Notes: generated from the sequence alone by a model not told the origin. A stretch of DNA of 64,000 bases from Cronobacter turicensis z3032 (GCA_000027065.2 FN543093.2:1306074-1370073), one strand, 5' to 3'; counted from the first letter of the stretch, positions 39,811-50,187 are shown. Program-made: numbers and translations.

Positions 39811-40484
39811 TATACAGTCCTTTTCTTCAGCCAGCTGACCAACAGCGATGCACTTAAACTAATGACAAAGTAAACGGCGCCTGCAAACAGGATCATCTCA
39901 ACCTGCGTGCCGTCGCGCTCGCCGATGGTGGACGCGGTGCGGAAGAAATCCGCAAGGCTCAGCACATAAACGAGCGAGGTATCCTGGAACAGCACGATGC
40001 CCTGGGTGAGTAGCAGCGGCACCATCGCGCGAAACGCCTGCGGCAGGATAATCAGCTTCATGGATTGCCAGTGCGTCATCCCGAGCGCCAGCGCGGCGCT
40101 CGACTGACCGCGTGAGATGCTCTGAATACCGGCGCGGATAATTTCCGAATAATAGGCGGCTTCAAACATCGAGAACGCCACCATCGCGGAAATCAAACGG
40201 ATGTCGGTTTTCGGCGAGATCCCCAGTACATCCTGCAAAATCCCCGGCACAATCAGGTAGAACCACAGCAGCACCATGACTAGCGGAATAGAGCGAAACA
40301 CGTTGACATAAGCGGTAGCAAACCAGGCAAACGGTTTAAACGCGGAAAGCCGCATCACAGCCAGCAGCGTGCCCCAGACGATACCGAAGATGACGGCGGT
40401 AACGGTGATTTTTAAGGTGATCACCAGCCCTGCCAGCAGATAAGGCATGGAGGGGACAATCGATCCCCAGTCAAATTCGTACAT
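39810..40484 (-). CDS. gltK: Glutamate/aspartate ABC transporter permease GltK
   Basis: A 224-residue HisM/GlnP-type inner-membrane permease with about five hydrophobic helices. The EAA-type signature [27 protein letters not shown] near residue 130-160 contacts GltL. It pairs with GltJ. One-base overlaps with both neighbours indicate translational coupling. Confidence 0.96.
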   Translation of the reverse strand: MYEFDWGSIVPSMPYLLAGLVITLKITVTAVIFGIVWGTLLAVMRLSAFKPFAWFATAYVNVFRSIPLVMVLLWFYLIVPGILQDVLGISPKTDIRLISAMVAFSMFEAAYYSEIIRAGIQSISRGQSSAALALGMTHWQSMKLIILPQAFRAMVPLLLTQGIVLFQDTSLVYVLSLADFFRTASTIGERDGTQVEMILFAGAVYFVISLSASLLVSWLKKRTV

Positions 40485-41224
40485 TATTTGCTCCCCATAT
40501 TGCCCGGCAGGCGAACTTTACGTTCCACCAGATTCATCACTACCATGATGACCGTGTTGATAAACACATAGGCAAGGGTGATGGCCGTAAAAGATTCCCA
40601 GGCGTGAGCGGAGTAGTCGAGCAGTTTGCCTGCCTGCGCCGCCATATCCACCAGACCGATGGTTGAGGCGATGGCCGAGTTTTTCACCAGGTTCATCATC
40701 TCGGAGGTCATCGGCGGCACAATTACGCGGTAGGCGTTGGGCAGCAGTACGTAGCGATAGGTTTGCGGCAGCGTCAGCCCCATCGCAAGGCCGGCGTTTT
40801 TCTGGCCGCGCGGCAGCGACTGTATCGCGGCGCGCACCTGTTCACACACGCGAGCGGCGGTAAATAGCCCGAGGCAGATCATCGAGGAGAGGAAGAACTG
40901 CACGTTAGGATCGAGCTCCGCTTTAAACCACATGCCGAGATCTTCCGGCAGCAGTTCCGGCACCACCAGATACCAGGTGAAGAACTGAACGATCAGCGGA
41001 ACGTTGCGGAAAAGCTCGACGTAGCAGGTACCAAGGGCGGAGAGAAAACGGTTAGGCACGGTGCGCAGGATGCCAAACAGGGAACCGACCAGGAACGCGA
41101 TTATCCAGGCGCTTATCGACAGCGCGACGGTCACCTGGAAGCCACTCCATAGCCAGCCTAAATAGGTGGTGTTGCCGAACGGCGCATCCTGCAGAAAGAT
41201 GCCCCAGTTCCAGTCTATAGACAT
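40484..41224 (-). CDS. gltJ: Glutamate/aspartate ABC transporter permease GltJ
   Basis: A 246-residue permease partner of GltK with the loop [29 protein letters not shown] near residue 150. It starts 162 bp after gltI; this gap carries the SroC-like sRNA and its terminator, so gltJKL mRNA depends on read-through past that terminator, lowering permease levels relative to the binding protein. Confidence 0.96.
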   Translation of the reverse strand: MSIDWNWGIFLQDAPFGNTTYLGWLWSGFQVTVALSISAWIIAFLVGSLFGILRTVPNRFLSALGTCYVELFRNVPLIVQFFTWYLVVPELLPEDLGMWFKAELDPNVQFFLSSMICLGLFTAARVCEQVRAAIQSLPRGQKNAGLAMGLTLPQTYRYVLLPNAYRVIVPPMTSEMMNLVKNSAIASTIGLVDMAAQAGKLLDYSAHAWESFTAITLAYVFINTVIMVVMNLVERKVRLPGNMGSK

Positions 41225-41232
41225 AACGTACT

Positions 41233-41390
41233 CCGAAAAAAAAGAAGGGTAGCAGCGCTACCCCCTAAGATTGATGAGAAGCCTCTCTGTTCGCGTCGGT
41301 TGGGGAACGGCCAACCGGCGTATAGTCTGTCCGGGCTTGCTTCTTCAATCATGAGGGCAGGGTGACCCGCCCCTTAATGGTTGTAATTAG
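41233..41390 (-). ncRNA. sroC: SroC-like small RNA from the gltI-gltJ gap
   Basis: E. coli and Salmonella make SroC, about 160 nt, by processing the gltIJKL mRNA between gltI and gltJ; it sponges the sRNA GcvB. The same gap here is 162 bp and ends on the minus strand in GGGTAGC-AGC type stem (41248-41264) followed by TTCTTTTTTTT, a typical Hfq-RNA terminator. An internal hairpin (GCCGGTTGG..CCAACCG) is also present. The 5' end is not visible in sequence; I place it near the gltI stop by analogy. Confidence 0.7.
41236..41264 (-). terminator. Intra-operon terminator upstream of gltJ (3' end of SroC)
   Basis: Stem GGGTAGC / GCTACCC with a 3-base loop, then TTCTTTTTTTT on the minus strand, 12 bp before the gltJ start. 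Confidence 0.88.
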
Positions 41391-42292
41391 TTAAGCGCTT
41401 TATCGTTAGGCTCTTTGAACAGGGCTTTCATGTCGTCGGAAAGCTCAAAGTTCAGGTTAAGATTTTTCGGCGGAATCGGGTTTTTAAACCACTTATCAAA
41501 CCATTTCGCCGCTTCGCCGGAGGTCTGCGCCTGGGCGATAGTATCGTCTACCAGTTTTTTGAATGACTCGTCGCCTTTACGCAACATGCAGCCGTAGGCT
41601 TCTTTGGATTGCGGCGTGCCGACGATTTCCCAGTTATCCTGTTTCTTCGCTTTCGCACGTTCGCCCGCCAGCAGGGCGTCATCCATCATAAACGCCACCG
41701 CTCGGCCGCTTTCCAGCGTGCGGAAGGAGTCGCCGTGATCTTTGGCGCTGATGATACGCATATCCATTTTCTTCTCGTCGTTAAGCTTATGCAGCAACAC
41801 TTCCGAAGTGGTGCCGGAGGTCACGACGACCGCCTTGCCTTTCAGGTCCGGGAAATCTTTAATCGGCCCGCCTTTTTTCACCAGCAGGCGGGTGCCCACG
41901 ACGAAAATGGTGTCAGAGAACGCGGCCTGTTTCTGGCGCTCCAGGTTATTGGTGGTGGAGCCGCATTCGAAATCAAAGGTGCCGTTTTGCAGCAGCGGGA
42001 TGCGGTTCTGCGACGTAATCGGGATCATTTTGACCTGTAAATCCGGCTTGTTGAGCTGTTTCTTCACGGCTTCAACGATAGCGTTGGAGTAATCCTGCGA
42101 ATAGCCGACCACTTTTTGCTGGTTGTCGTAATAGGAGAAAGGAACTGAGGATTCGCGATGGCCGACGACGATAACGCCGTTAGCTTTGATTTTATCCAGC
42201 GTGCTTTGACCGCCGCTTGCGTCTTCCGCATGGGCCAGACCTGCGCTCAGACCCATTACCAGCATTGCTGCGGTCAGTTTACGTAACTGCAT
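41387..42292 (-). CDS. gltI: Glutamate/aspartate periplasmic binding protein GltI
   Basis: A 301-residue periplasmic protein, equal in length to E. coli GltI. A signal peptide (residues 1-22) ends GLAHA before EDASGG. Ligand-site segments typical of family 3 binding proteins: GHRESSVPFSYYD near 44, FECGSTTNN near 112 and VTSGTTSEVLLHK near 160. The start at 42292 has AAGGAG upstream; the 81 codons before it in frame are unsupported. It feeds GltJKL. Confidence 0.97.
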   Translation of the reverse strand: MQLRKLTAAMLVMGLSAGLAHAEDASGGQSTLDKIKANGVIVVGHRESSVPFSYYDNQQKVVGYSQDYSNAIVEAVKKQLNKPDLQVKMIPITSQNRIPLLQNGTFDFECGSTTNNLERQKQAAFSDTIFVVGTRLLVKKGGPIKDFPDLKGKAVVVTSGTTSEVLLHKLNDEKKMDMRIISAKDHGDSFRTLESGRAVAFMMDDALLAGERAKAKKQDNWEIVGTPQSKEAYGCMLRKGDESFKKLVDDTIAQAQTSGEAAKWFDKWFKNPIPPKNLNLNFELSDDMKALFKEPNDKALN

Positions 42293-42601
42293 ATCCAACT
42301 CCTTTATCGCGGCGCCAGAAACGCCATTGATACCCAATTGTGAATGTGTGTTGTTATATCCTGCCGTCCCGCCAGCAGCGTTAGTACCGTGTTGGTACCA
42401 TTTAGCCTGGCTGGATGTAAATAATTTGCTGTGAATTTGTTTATTTTTGCGAAGCGCGCCGCACCAATTAGAGGCAAAAATGCGGTGTTGCACTAAAGTG
42501 GTGCCGCAAAAGATCGCTGCTGGTGCATATAACACGCCTGCCTCGCCCGATAAGGCGTTTCAGCTAAATCATTGGATTAACTAAAGCAAATCGTGTGCCA
42601 G
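42293..42601 (-). promoter_or_regulatory. gltI promoter/leader with GcvB-type C/A-rich element and NtrC-like palindrome
   Basis: No gene. The leader has a C/A-rich stretch, AACAACACACATTCAC, at about 42343-42358 on the minus strand, 50-65 bases before the start; GcvB represses gltI through such an element in Salmonella. Further upstream, TGCAC-n7-GTGCC at 42489-42505 resembles the NtrC consensus TGCAC-n7-GTGCA. I could not find a matching sigma-54 promoter. Confidence 0.5.
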
Positions 42602-42633
42602 AAAAGAAAAAGGCCAGCATAGCTGACCTTTTT
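42602..42633. terminator. Terminator of lnt
   Basis: AAAAAGGCCAGC / GCTGACCTTTTT, a 12-bp stem with one mispaired G-T on RNA, loop ATA, and T-rich tail on the minus strand; 21 bp after the lnt stop. Confidence 0.85.
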
Positions 42634-42653
42634 AGCAGGGATGTTACGGCAAG

Positions 42654-44195
42654 TTATGAACGTCTGCGCCTGCCGAGGCTCATCAGCACAGAGACAAAAC
42701 CACCCAGCGCGACGATTATCCAGATTGTGGCATTGCCAAAGCGGGCATACGGCGTAAGCCCGCTGGTGGGCGTGACGGCGGCGTTTAACACCTCGCGAGT
42801 GAACTGCGGGATAATCGCCTGAACGTTGCCGTTGGCATCAATGACGGCCGTAACGCCGTTATTGGTGCTGCGCAGCAGCGGACGCGCCAGCTCCAGCGCA
42901 CGCATGCGCGCCATCTGGAAATGCTGCCACGGGCCGATAGAGTGGCCGAACCAGGCGTCGTTCGAGATAGTCAGCAGGAAGTCGGTATCCGGGCGGAAGT
43001 TATCGCGCACCTGTTCGCCCAGAATGATTTCATAGCAGATAGCCGCCGTGAGCTTCATGCCATGCGCCTGTAACTGCGGTTGCATATACGGACCGCGGCT
43101 GAAAGAAGACATCGGCAGGTCGAAGAACGGCGCCAGCGGACGCAGAATCGATTCCAGCGGCACAAACTCGCCAAACGGCACCAGATGGTTTTTATGGTAG
43201 CGATTGGCGGAGTTGTAGCTATATGGCGTACTGGCGCCGAGCGTAATAATGGTGTTGTACGTGTCGTAACGGTTTTTCTCGTTAAGACGCGCATCCACCA
43301 CGCCTGTTATCAGCGTCGCGTCGCTATCGCGCAGCACGGTGTCGAGATCGTGCAGGAACTGCTGCTGGTTGCTCTCTAAATCGGGGATGGCGGATTCCGG
43401 CCAGATAACCAGCCCGGCTTTACCGAGCTGCTCACGCGTGGCGTTAAGATAAATACGCAGCGTATTCATCAGCTCGCGCTCATCCCACTTCATCGACTGC
43501 GGAATATTGCCCTGCACCAGGGCGACGTTTATCGCGCGTTCGGCATGCGGCTGATACCACTGGATATAGCGCAGCGGGAAGGGCAGTGCGAACAGCACGA
43601 GCGCGCAGACGGCGGGTTTCCAGGCGCGATGCGCCATCGCCAGTACCAGCAGGCCGCTGACAGCCATCAGTAAGAAGGTGATGGCTTCAACGCCCATGAC
43701 CGGCGCCAGGCCTTTCAGCGGGCCATCAATCTGGCTGTAGCCAAATTGGAGCCACGGGAAGCCTGTCAGCACCCAGCCGCGTAAAAACTCGGTCAGATGC
43801 CAGACGACCGGCGCGGCGACGGCCATGCGCAGCCAGCTGGTTTTCGGCCACAGACGCGCCAGCACGCCAGCGAACAGACCGGTATAAAGCGACAGATACG
43901 CGGCGAGGAGAATCACCAGCGCCACGTTAACCGGCCCAGGCATTCCGCCGAACTGGGCGATGCTGACATAGACCCAGTTCACGCCGCTGCCGAAAAGACC
44001 AAGCCCCCAGAAGAAGCCAATCCCGGCGCTTTGCATCGGGCGACGGTTAAGGGTAAGCCCCTGCAGGCCCATCAGTGAAACGAGGGCGGCGGGCCAGAAA
44101 TCGTAAGGGGAAAAGGCCAGCGTTCCGCTGGCACCGAAAAGCAGCGCCAGCAGCAGACGCACGCGCTGGCGTTCAATCATTGAGGCAAGAGCCAT
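42654..44195 (-). CDS. lnt: Apolipoprotein N-acyltransferase
   Basis: 513 residues. The N-terminal half holds about seven membrane helices; the periplasmic domain (about 220-480) is a nitrilase fold with the catalytic triad Glu in [12 protein letters not shown] (near 267), Lys in [10 protein letters not shown] (near 335) and Cys in [11 protein letters not shown] (near 387). It adds the third acyl chain to lipoproteins in the inner membrane. The start at 44195 lies 4 bp after the ybeX stop; the longer frame is unsupported. Essential in E. coli. Confidence 0.96.
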   Translation of the reverse strand: MALASMIERQRVRLLLALLFGASGTLAFSPYDFWPAALVSLMGLQGLTLNRRPMQSAGIGFFWGLGLFGSGVNWVYVSIAQFGGMPGPVNVALVILLAAYLSLYTGLFAGVLARLWPKTSWLRMAVAAPVVWHLTEFLRGWVLTGFPWLQFGYSQIDGPLKGLAPVMGVEAITFLLMAVSGLLVLAMAHRAWKPAVCALVLFALPFPLRYIQWYQPHAERAINVALVQGNIPQSMKWDERELMNTLRIYLNATREQLGKAGLVIWPESAIPDLESNQQQFLHDLDTVLRDSDATLITGVVDARLNEKNRYDTYNTIITLGASTPYSYNSANRYHKNHLVPFGEFVPLESILRPLAPFFDLPMSSFSRGPYMQPQLQAHGMKLTAAICYEIILGEQVRDNFRPDTDFLLTISNDAWFGHSIGPWQHFQMARMRALELARPLLRSTNNGVTAVIDANGNVQAIIPQFTREVLNAAVTPTSGLTPYARFGNATIWIIVALGGFVSVLMSLGRRRRS

Positions 44196-44199
44196 TCCA

Positions 44200-45075
44200 T
44201 TAGTCTTCCAGTTTAGGCTGCGGCGAGTTTTCCGGCATTCTGACGTGGACCTGGATAATACGACGGCTGTCCGCCATGGCAACTTTAAACTGGTAACCAT
44301 CAATGTCGATGGTTTCTCCGCGCGCAGGCAGGTGTCCGAATGCCTGCATCACCAGACCGCCGATGGTATCGACTTCTTCATCGCTGAACTGGGTGCCGAA
44401 GGTGTCGTTAAAATCTTCAATGGACGCCAGCGCACGCACGGTCCAGGTGTGGCGGCTGAGCTGACGGAAATCGATATCTTCTTCGTCGTCGTATTCATCT
44501 TCGATTTCGCCGACGATGAGCTCCAGAATATCTTCGATAGTCACGAGCCCGGATACGCCGCCGAATTCGTCAATCACGATAGCCATGTGATAACGCTGGG
44601 AGCGGAACTCTTTCAGCATCCGGTCAACCCGTTTGCTTTCCGGCACGACAACCGCCGGGCGCAGCACTTTATCCATGCTGAAGGCTTCGGCATCGCTGCG
44701 CATAAAAGGCAGCAGATCCTTGGCCATCAAAATCCCTTCAATGTGATCTTTATCTTCGCTGATCACCGGAAAACGCGAATGCGCCGATTCGATAATGACG
44801 TCGAGACATTCATCGATGCTTTGGTTGCGTTTCAGGGTGACCATCTGAGAGCGGGGGATCATGATGTCGCGGACGCGCTGGTCGGCAATATCCATTACCC
44901 CTTCGAGCATGTCGCGCGTATCCTGGTCGATAAGCTCGTTTTGCTCGGAATCACGGATAAGCTCAAGCAGTTCGTCACGGTTTTTCGGTTCACCGTGGAA
45001 CAGCTGGCTTAAGAGGAGGGAGAAAAATCCCTTTTTATTAAGTGAGTCGCTACTGTGTGAGTTGTCGTCGCTCAT
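44200..45075 (-). CDS. ybeX: CorC/YbeX, CBS-domain protein linked to magnesium-cobalt efflux and ribosomes
   Basis: A 291-residue cytosolic protein with two CBS domains ([23 protein letters not shown] near 72, and residues 140-195 including [29 protein letters not shown]) and a C-terminal CorC/HlyC transporter-associated domain (205-285). In Salmonella CorC was tied to cobalt/magnesium efflux with CorA; recent work links YbeX to ribosome metabolism. Operon with ybeY and ybeZ before it and lnt after it. Confidence 0.94.
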   Translation of the reverse strand: MSDDNSHSSDSLNKKGFFSLLLSQLFHGEPKNRDELLELIRDSEQNELIDQDTRDMLEGVMDIADQRVRDIMIPRSQMVTLKRNQSIDECLDVIIESAHSRFPVISEDKDHIEGILMAKDLLPFMRSDAEAFSMDKVLRPAVVVPESKRVDRMLKEFRSQRYHMAIVIDEFGGVSGLVTIEDILELIVGEIEDEYDDEEDIDFRQLSRHTWTVRALASIEDFNDTFGTQFSDEEVDTIGGLVMQAFGHLPARGETIDIDGYQFKVAMADSRRIIQVHVRMPENSPQPKLED

Positions 45076-45177
45076 GGCGTTAGTTCAGGGTTCTCATGTT
45101 GGTTGATGTATCGCTCGCGGCGGAAAAGGCACGCCGCGGCGGTAGAAATCACTGGCGGCAACGGAGCGCCGCACAGA

Positions 45178-45645
45178 TTACGCTTTCTCGGCAATGTACG
45201 GATCGTCAAAGCCCAGGGCAAGCATTATCTCGGTTTCGATGCCTTCCATCTCTTCGGCTTCGTCATCCTCGATATGGTCATAACCCAAAAGATGCAGGCT
45301 GCCATGCACCACCATGTGCGCCCAGTGGGCTGCCAACGGCTTTTCCTGTTCACGCGCTTCGCGCTCCACCACCTGACGACAGATGATCAGATCGCCAAGC
45401 AGCGGCATCTCGATGCCAGGCGGCGCTTCGAACGGGAACGACAGCACGTTGGTGGGTTTGTCCATACCACGATAAGTCAGATTTAAGTCATGACTTTCCG
45501 CTTCATCCACCAGACGCACCGTGACTTCTGATTCTTCCTGAAATTGCGGCACGACGGCATTCAGCCATGTCTGAAACTGCGCCTCGTCCGGCAAACCGGA
45601 GGTGTCTTCGCAGGCCACCTGCAAATCAAGGATAACCTGGCTCAT
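45178..45645 (-). CDS. ybeY: Endoribonuclease YbeY (16S rRNA maturation)
   Basis: A 155-residue zinc metalloprotein with the signature [11 protein letters not shown] (three His near residues 114-124) preceded by the conserved Arg-containing strand. It takes part in 16S rRNA 3'-end processing and ribosome quality control. Start and ybeZ stop overlap as ATGA, so the two are translationally coupled. A 102-bp gap follows before ybeX. Confidence 0.96.
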   Translation of the reverse strand: MSQVILDLQVACEDTSGLPDEAQFQTWLNAVVPQFQEESEVTVRLVDEAESHDLNLTYRGMDKPTNVLSFPFEAPPGIEMPLLGDLIICRQVVEREAREQEKPLAAHWAHMVVHGSLHLLGYDHIEDDEAEEMEGIETEIMLALGFDDPYIAEKA

Positions 45646-46703
45646 TTACTCTCCTGCGCGCCAGCGGCCAGCGCCTGGGCTTCACGTTTACGTTCTGCGG
45701 CCTGTTCGGCTTTCCGTTTCTGGTCAGCTTCTTCCCAGGCTTCATAGGCGGTAACGATACGCGCAACCACCGGGTGACGCACCACGTCTTCGCTGTGGAA
45801 GAAGTTAAAGCTGATCTCTTCGACTTCCGAGAGCACTTCAATGGCGTGGCGCAGACCAGATTTCAGGTTTCTTGGCAGGTCAATCTGCGTGACGTCGCCT
45901 GTGATAACCGCTTTAGAGTTAAAGCCAATGCGGGTCAGGAACATCTTCATCTGTTCGATGGTGGTGTTCTGGCTCTCATCCAGAATGATGAATGCATCGT
46001 TAAGCGTGCGGCCGCGCATATATGCCAGCGGCGCGACTTCAATCACGTTGCGCTCCATGAGCTTTTCCACGCGCTCGAAGCCGAGCATCTCAAACAGCGC
46101 GTCATACAGCGGGCGCAGGTATGGGTCGACTTTCTGGCTGAGATCGCCTGGCAGGAAGCCCAGTTTTTCACCGGCTTCCACCGCCGGACGCGTCAGCAGA
46201 ATACGACGGATCTCCTGGCGCTCCAGCGCGTCCACGGCGGCCGCAACCGCGAGATACGTTTTACCCGTACCGGCAGGGCCAATACCGAAGGTGATATCGT
46301 GGTCGAGAATATTCGCGATGTACTGCGCCTGGTTTGGCGTGCGCGGTTTAATCACGCCGCGTTTGGTCTTGATATTGACCGCTTTGCCGTACTCCGGCAC
46401 GCTTTCGGCGCTCTGTTCCAGCACGCGAAATTCTTTAATGGCCAGATGAATTTGTTCCGGCTCGATCTCTTTGATTTCGCCGCGCATTGGCGCGGTATCG
46501 ACGTAAAGGTTACGCAGAATATCCGCCGCCGCGCTGACGCAAAGGGTGCGACCGGTTAGTTTAAAGTGGTTGTCGCGACGGGCGATTTCGATACCGAGGC
46601 GGCGTTCAAGCTGTTTGATGTTGTCATCAAAGGGTCCACAGAGGCTAAGCAGACGAGCGTTGTCTGCCGGTTCCAGCGTAAATTCACGAGTTTCGATATT
46701 CAA
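45642..46703 (-). CDS. ybeZ: PhoH-like ATPase YbeZ
   Basis: A P-loop ATPase of the PhoH family (353 aa from the chosen start). Walker A is [17 protein letters not shown] near residue 125 and Walker [12 protein letters not shown] near 228. It works with YbeY. I chose TTG at 46703 (protein begins [12 protein letters not shown]): AGAGGA lies seven bases upstream and the start agrees with E. coli; a GTG six codons earlier lacks a ribosome binding site. The C-terminal 30 residues are charged and repetitive. Confidence 0.92.
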   Translation of the reverse strand: MNIETREFTLEPADNARLLSLCGPFDDNIKQLERRLGIEIARRDNHFKLTGRTLCVSAAADILRNLYVDTAPMRGEIKEIEPEQIHLAIKEFRVLEQSAESVPEYGKAVNIKTKRGVIKPRTPNQAQYIANILDHDITFGIGPAGTGKTYLAVAAAVDALERQEIRRILLTRPAVEAGEKLGFLPGDLSQKVDPYLRPLYDALFEMLGFERVEKLMERNVIEVAPLAYMRGRTLNDAFIILDESQNTTIEQMKMFLTRIGFNSKAVITGDVTQIDLPRNLKSGLRHAIEVLSEVEEISFNFFHSEDVVRHPVVARIVTAYEAWEEADQKRKAEQAAERKREAQALAAGAQESK

Positions 46704-46858
46704 ACTTGTCCTCTTGGTCACTCAGGGCCAGTTAAGGTGAATAAAAATGCCTGCTGATTTTCTCAGGGCCTGAGAGAAATTATTCACGGCGAGGGAAAAA
46801 GGCGCAAGCGACAACCCGGATATTTGGGTGACGCCTTCAGAATACAAGCACGGATGGT

Positions 46859-46895
46859 GTAAAAATAAGCGTATGCCGCGCCGGGGCGGCATACG
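46859..46895 (-). terminator. Terminator of miaB
   Basis: Perfect 10-bp stem CGTATGCCGC / GCGGCATACG with a 6-base loop, then CTTATTTTTA on the minus strand, 13 bp after the miaB stop codon. Confidence 0.88.
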
Positions 46896-46907
46896 TGAGA
46901 GAGCAGA

Positions 46908-48332
46908 TTATGGCTGGAAAATCCCGACGCCGAGTTCGTTTTCTTTACGGGTGCGGGCGATAATCGATTCTGGTGATTCCACCACGCGCAGGCCCATCTC
47001 TTCCTCGGTGCGGATAACCTTACCGCGCAGCGAGTTTGGGAACACTTCGGTGATTTCCACATCGACAAATTTACCGACCATCTCCGGCGCGCCTTCGAAG
47101 TTCACCACGCGGTTGTTTTCGGTGCGCCCCGAAAGCTCCATGATGCTCTTACGCGACGTGCCTTCCACCAGAATGCGCTGGGTGGTGCCGAGCATACGGC
47201 GGCTCCAGGCCATCGCCTGCTGGTTGATGCGCTCCTGAAGGATATACAGACGCTGCTTTTTCTCTTCTTCCGGCACGTCGTCCACCATATCGGCGGCAGG
47301 GGTGCCTGGACGGGCGGAGAAAATAAAGCTGTAGCTCATGTCGAAATTCACGTCGGCAATCAGCTTCATGGTCTGCTCGAAATCCTGCTGGGTTTCGCCA
47401 GGGAAGCCGACGATGAAATCGGAGCTAATCTGGATATCCGGACGCGCGGCGCGCAGCTTGCGGATAATGGCTTTATATTCCAGCGCCGTGTGGGTGCGTC
47501 CCATCATGTTCAGCACGCGGTCGGAGCCGCTCTGTACCGGCAGATGCAGGAAGCTCACCAGCTCCGGCGTGTCGCGATAGACTTCGATGATGTCATCGGT
47601 AAATTCGATCGGGTGGCTGGTGGTGAAGCGGATGCGGTCGATGCCGTCAATCGCCGCGACCAGACGCAGCAGGTCGGCGAACGTGCCGGTAGTGCCGTCA
47701 TAGTTTTCACCGCGCCAGGCGTTCACGTTCTGCCCCAGCAGGTTAACTTCACGCACGCCCTGGGCGGCGAGCTGCGCGATCTCCAGTACGATGTCATCGC
47801 CCGGACGACTGACCTCTTCACCGCGGGTATACGGAACCACGCAATAGGTGCAGTATTTGTTGCAGCCTTCCATAATGGAAACGAATGCCGTCGGGCCATC
47901 CGCGCGCGGTTCAGGCAGACGATCGAATTTTTCGATTTCCGGGAAGCTGATGTCCACGACCGGGCTGCGGGTGCCTTTCACCTGATTGATCATTTCCGGC
48001 AGGCGGTGCAGGGTCTGAGGCCCGAAAATGATGTCGACGTAGCGGGCACGATCGCGAATATGGTCACCTTCCTGGGACGCCACACAGCCGCCCACGCCGA
48101 TAATCACATCCGGGTTCTTTTCCTTTAACGTTTTCCAGCGACCTAACTGATGGAAAACCTTCTCCTGTGCCTTCTCGCGGATCGAGCAGGTATTCAGCAG
48201 CAGAATATCTGCTTCTTCCGCCACGTCGGTCAGCGTAAAGCCGTGCGTGGTTTCCAGCAGATCGGCCATCTTCGATGAATCGTACTCGTTCATCTGACAG
48301 CCCCAGGTTTTAATATGGAGTTTTTTTGTCAT
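46908..48332 (-). CDS. miaB: tRNA-2-methylthio-N6-dimethylallyladenosine synthase MiaB
   Basis: A 474-residue radical SAM methylthiotransferase. The N-terminal domain has three cluster Cys ([30 protein letters not shown]), the radical SAM domain has CNKYCTYC near 157 and the C-terminal TRAM domain spans about 380-441. It adds a methylthio group to i6A37 of tRNAs reading UNN codons. It lies upstream of ybeZ with a terminator between, and is divergent from ubiF. Confidence 0.97.
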   Translation of the reverse strand: MTKKLHIKTWGCQMNEYDSSKMADLLETTHGFTLTDVAEEADILLLNTCSIREKAQEKVFHQLGRWKTLKEKNPDVIIGVGGCVASQEGDHIRDRARYVDIIFGPQTLHRLPEMINQVKGTRSPVVDISFPEIEKFDRLPEPRADGPTAFVSIMEGCNKYCTYCVVPYTRGEEVSRPGDDIVLEIAQLAAQGVREVNLLGQNVNAWRGENYDGTTGTFADLLRLVAAIDGIDRIRFTTSHPIEFTDDIIEVYRDTPELVSFLHLPVQSGSDRVLNMMGRTHTALEYKAIIRKLRAARPDIQISSDFIVGFPGETQQDFEQTMKLIADVNFDMSYSFIFSARPGTPAADMVDDVPEEEKKQRLYILQERINQQAMAWSRRMLGTTQRILVEGTSRKSIMELSGRTENNRVVNFEGAPEMVGKFVDVEITEVFPNSLRGKVIRTEEEMGLRVVESPESIIARTRKENELGVGIFQP

Positions 48333-48477
48333 TGACTTGCCATTGCTCAGTTAAAGCCACTCATTTTGGCCGCGTATTGTAATGCTTTGACGGGTTCGTG
48401 ACCAGTGGCGAGGCAAAGACGTCAGGCGGCGAAAAATCCGGTAAACTGAAGGGAGATTGCTTAAGGATAAAATGACC

Positions 48478-49653
48478 ATGACAAATCAACCTATTGAAGT
48501 CGCCGTCGTCGGCGGTGGCATGGTAGGCGCCGCCGCCGCGCTTGGCCTTGCGCAAAATGGTTTTCGGGTGGCCGTCGTGGAGCATGCCGCGCCGCCGCCG
48601 TTTTCGCCGCAAAACCCGCCGGACGTGCGGATCTCCTCGATCAGCTGCGCGTCAGTGGATCTGCTGCGCGGACTGGGTGTCTGGCAACGCGTGCTGGAGA
48701 TGCGCGCGCATCCTTATCGCCGCCTCGAAACCTGGGAGTGGAACGAAGCGCGGGTTGAGTTCAGCGCTGATGAACTGCAACTGCCCGAACTTGGTTATAT
48801 GGTGGAAAACAGCGTGCTGCAACGCGCGCTGTGGGAGGCGCTGGAGGCGCATCCGGCGGTCACGTTGCTGTGTCCGGCGACGCTCACGCAAATGATGCCA
48901 TCGCAAAATGGCCACGAGCTGAAGTTCGATAATGGCGACACGGTGCAGGCGCGTCTGGTTGTCGGTGCGGACGGCGCGAGTTCGCAGGTACGCAAATGGG
49001 CAGGCATCGGCGTTAACGCCTGGCAGTATCAGCAGTCATGCCTGCTTATCAGCGTGGAATGCGAGCAGCCGCCCGGCGACAGCACCTGGCAGCACTTCAC
49101 CCCCAACGGGCCGCATGCGTTTTTGCCGCTCTTTGATAACCGGGCGTCGCTGGTCTGGTATGACCGTCCGGCGCGCGTCCGTCAGCTTCAGGCGATGAAC
49201 ATGACGCAGCTCGGCCATGAAATCGCGGCGGCGTTTCCGGCCCGGCTTGGCCGCGTGACGCCAGTCGCCTGTGGCGCGTTTCCGCTGGTGCGCCGTCATG
49301 CGCTGCGTTATGTGTCGCCAGGCGTCGCGCTGATTGGCGATGCCGCGCATACCATTCATCCGCTGGCGGGGCTGGGGGTCAATCTCGGCTATCGCGATGT
49401 CGATGCGCTGCTGAAGGTGGTGATCGATGCGCGCAATGCAGCGGAAGACTGGGCCTCTGGCGCGGTACTGAAGCGCTATCAGCGCCGCCGCATGCCGGAT
49501 AACCTGCTGATGCAAAGTGGTATGGATCTCTTCCATGCGGGGTTTACCGCGAAAATGAAACCGCTGCGCGTGCTGCGCAATTTAGGGCTGATCGCCGCCC
49601 AGCGCTCAGGCATTTTGAAGCGTCAGGCGCTGCGGTATGCGCTCGGATTATAA
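48478..49653 (+). CDS. ubiF: Ubiquinone biosynthesis hydroxylase UbiF
   Basis: 391 residues, equal to E. coli UbiF. A class A flavoprotein monooxygenase: FAD motif VVGGGMVGAAAALG at 12-25, the DG motif GADGASSQVRKW near 163 and GDAAHTIHPLAGLGVNLGYRDVD near 285. It hydroxylates 3-demethylubiquinone at C6 in the late pathway. The start at 48478 matches E. coli; ATG at 48472 is closer to the AAGGA and may be used instead. Its terminator follows 100 bp later. Confidence 0.95.
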   Translation: MTNQPIEVAVVGGGMVGAAAALGLAQNGFRVAVVEHAAPPPFSPQNPPDVRISSISCASVDLLRGLGVWQRVLEMRAHPYRRLETWEWNEARVEFSADELQLPELGYMVENSVLQRALWEALEAHPAVTLLCPATLTQMMPSQNGHELKFDNGDTVQARLVVGADGASSQVRKWAGIGVNAWQYQQSCLLISVECEQPPGDSTWQHFTPNGPHAFLPLFDNRASLVWYDRPARVRQLQAMNMTQLGHEIAAAFPARLGRVTPVACGAFPLVRRHALRYVSPGVALIGDAAHTIHPLAGLGVNLGYRDVDALLKVVIDARNAAEDWASGAVLKRYQRRRMPDNLLMQSGMDLFHAGFTAKMKPLRVLRNLGLIAAQRSGILKRQALRYALGL

Positions 49654-49751
49654 CGACTTAGTTACAACATGCTCATTAATCTGTACAAAAGAGATGACCG
49701 GCATGTTTGCGTCGTTATCGCTTTGCACCGGTTAGTGTGTTCAGAGCAGAG

Positions 49752-49778
49752 AAAAGGCCCGCCTGTGCGGGCCTTTTT
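49752..49778 (+). terminator. Terminator of ubiF
   Basis: AAAGGCCCGC / GCGGGCCTTT stem with a CTGT-type loop and a T tail, about 100 bp after the stop. Confidence 0.88.
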
Positions 49779-49849
49779 ACTGGGCGCGACCGGACTAAAT
49801 AGCAAAGCGTACTTCGCAACACGGTATAAAAGAGGGAAGGATGGGAGCA

Positions 49850-49880
49850 GAAAAGAAAAAAGCCTGCAAAAGCAGGCTTT
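49850..49880 (-). terminator. Terminator of the tRNA operon
   Basis: On the minus strand AAGCCTGC-TTTT-GCAGGCTT followed by TTTTCTTTT, 8 bp past the 3' end of the last tRNA. Confidence 0.9.
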
Positions 49881-49887
49881 TAAAGAG

Positions 49888-49962
49888 TGGCTGGGGTACG
49901 AGGATTCGAACCTCGGAATGGTGGAATCAGAATCCACTGCCTTACCGCTTGGCGATACCCCA
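49888..49962 (-). tRNA. glnX: tRNA-Gln (anticodon CTG)
   Basis: 75 nt with encoded CCA. Cloverleaf: acceptor TGGGGTA / TACCCCA, anticodon stem GTGGA / TCCAC, loop TTCTGAT, T arm CGAGG-TTCGAAT-CCTCG, 5-nt variable loop. Last tRNA of the minus-strand operon, in the position of E. coli glnX. Reads CAG. Confidence 0.97.
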
Positions 49963-50052
49963 ACAAATGTTGGTGCTGAATTGTCAGTTAAAGGAAGAAA
50001 CAAAGAACCTTTAACCTGTGCGTTTAGCTTCTTGCCAACCGCTTCTTCAAAG

Positions 50053-50126
50053 TGGCTGGGGTGCAGGGATTCGAACCCCGGATGGCGGAATCAGAATCCG
50101 CTGCCTTACCGCTTGGCGACACCCCA
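50053..50126 (-). tRNA. glnV: tRNA-Gln (anticodon CTG), variant with 4-nt variable loop
   Basis: 74 nt with encoded CCA. Acceptor TGGGGTG / CACCCCA, anticodon stem GCGGA / TCCGC, loop TTCTGAT, T arm CGGGG-TTCGAAT-CCCTG with one G-T pair, variable loop only CATC. It differs from the other CTG copy in acceptor, anticodon stem, variable loop and T stem, whereas the E. coli copies are identical. The cloverleaf remains intact, so it is probably functional. Confidence 0.95.
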
Positions 50127-50187
50127 AGAAACTCTTGCGAAGTTTACTTCGCGCATCCCGCATTAAAAATGCAAGACGCTTTAAATA

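Noticed and set aside
42293..42481. Sigma-54 promoter for gltI
   Set aside because: Candidates such as TGGTACC and TTGGTGC lack the GG-n10-GC spacing.
49669..50166. 165-codon plus-strand frame across the tRNA-Gln genes
   Set aside because: It runs through two tRNA genes and a terminator on the other strand; open by chance.
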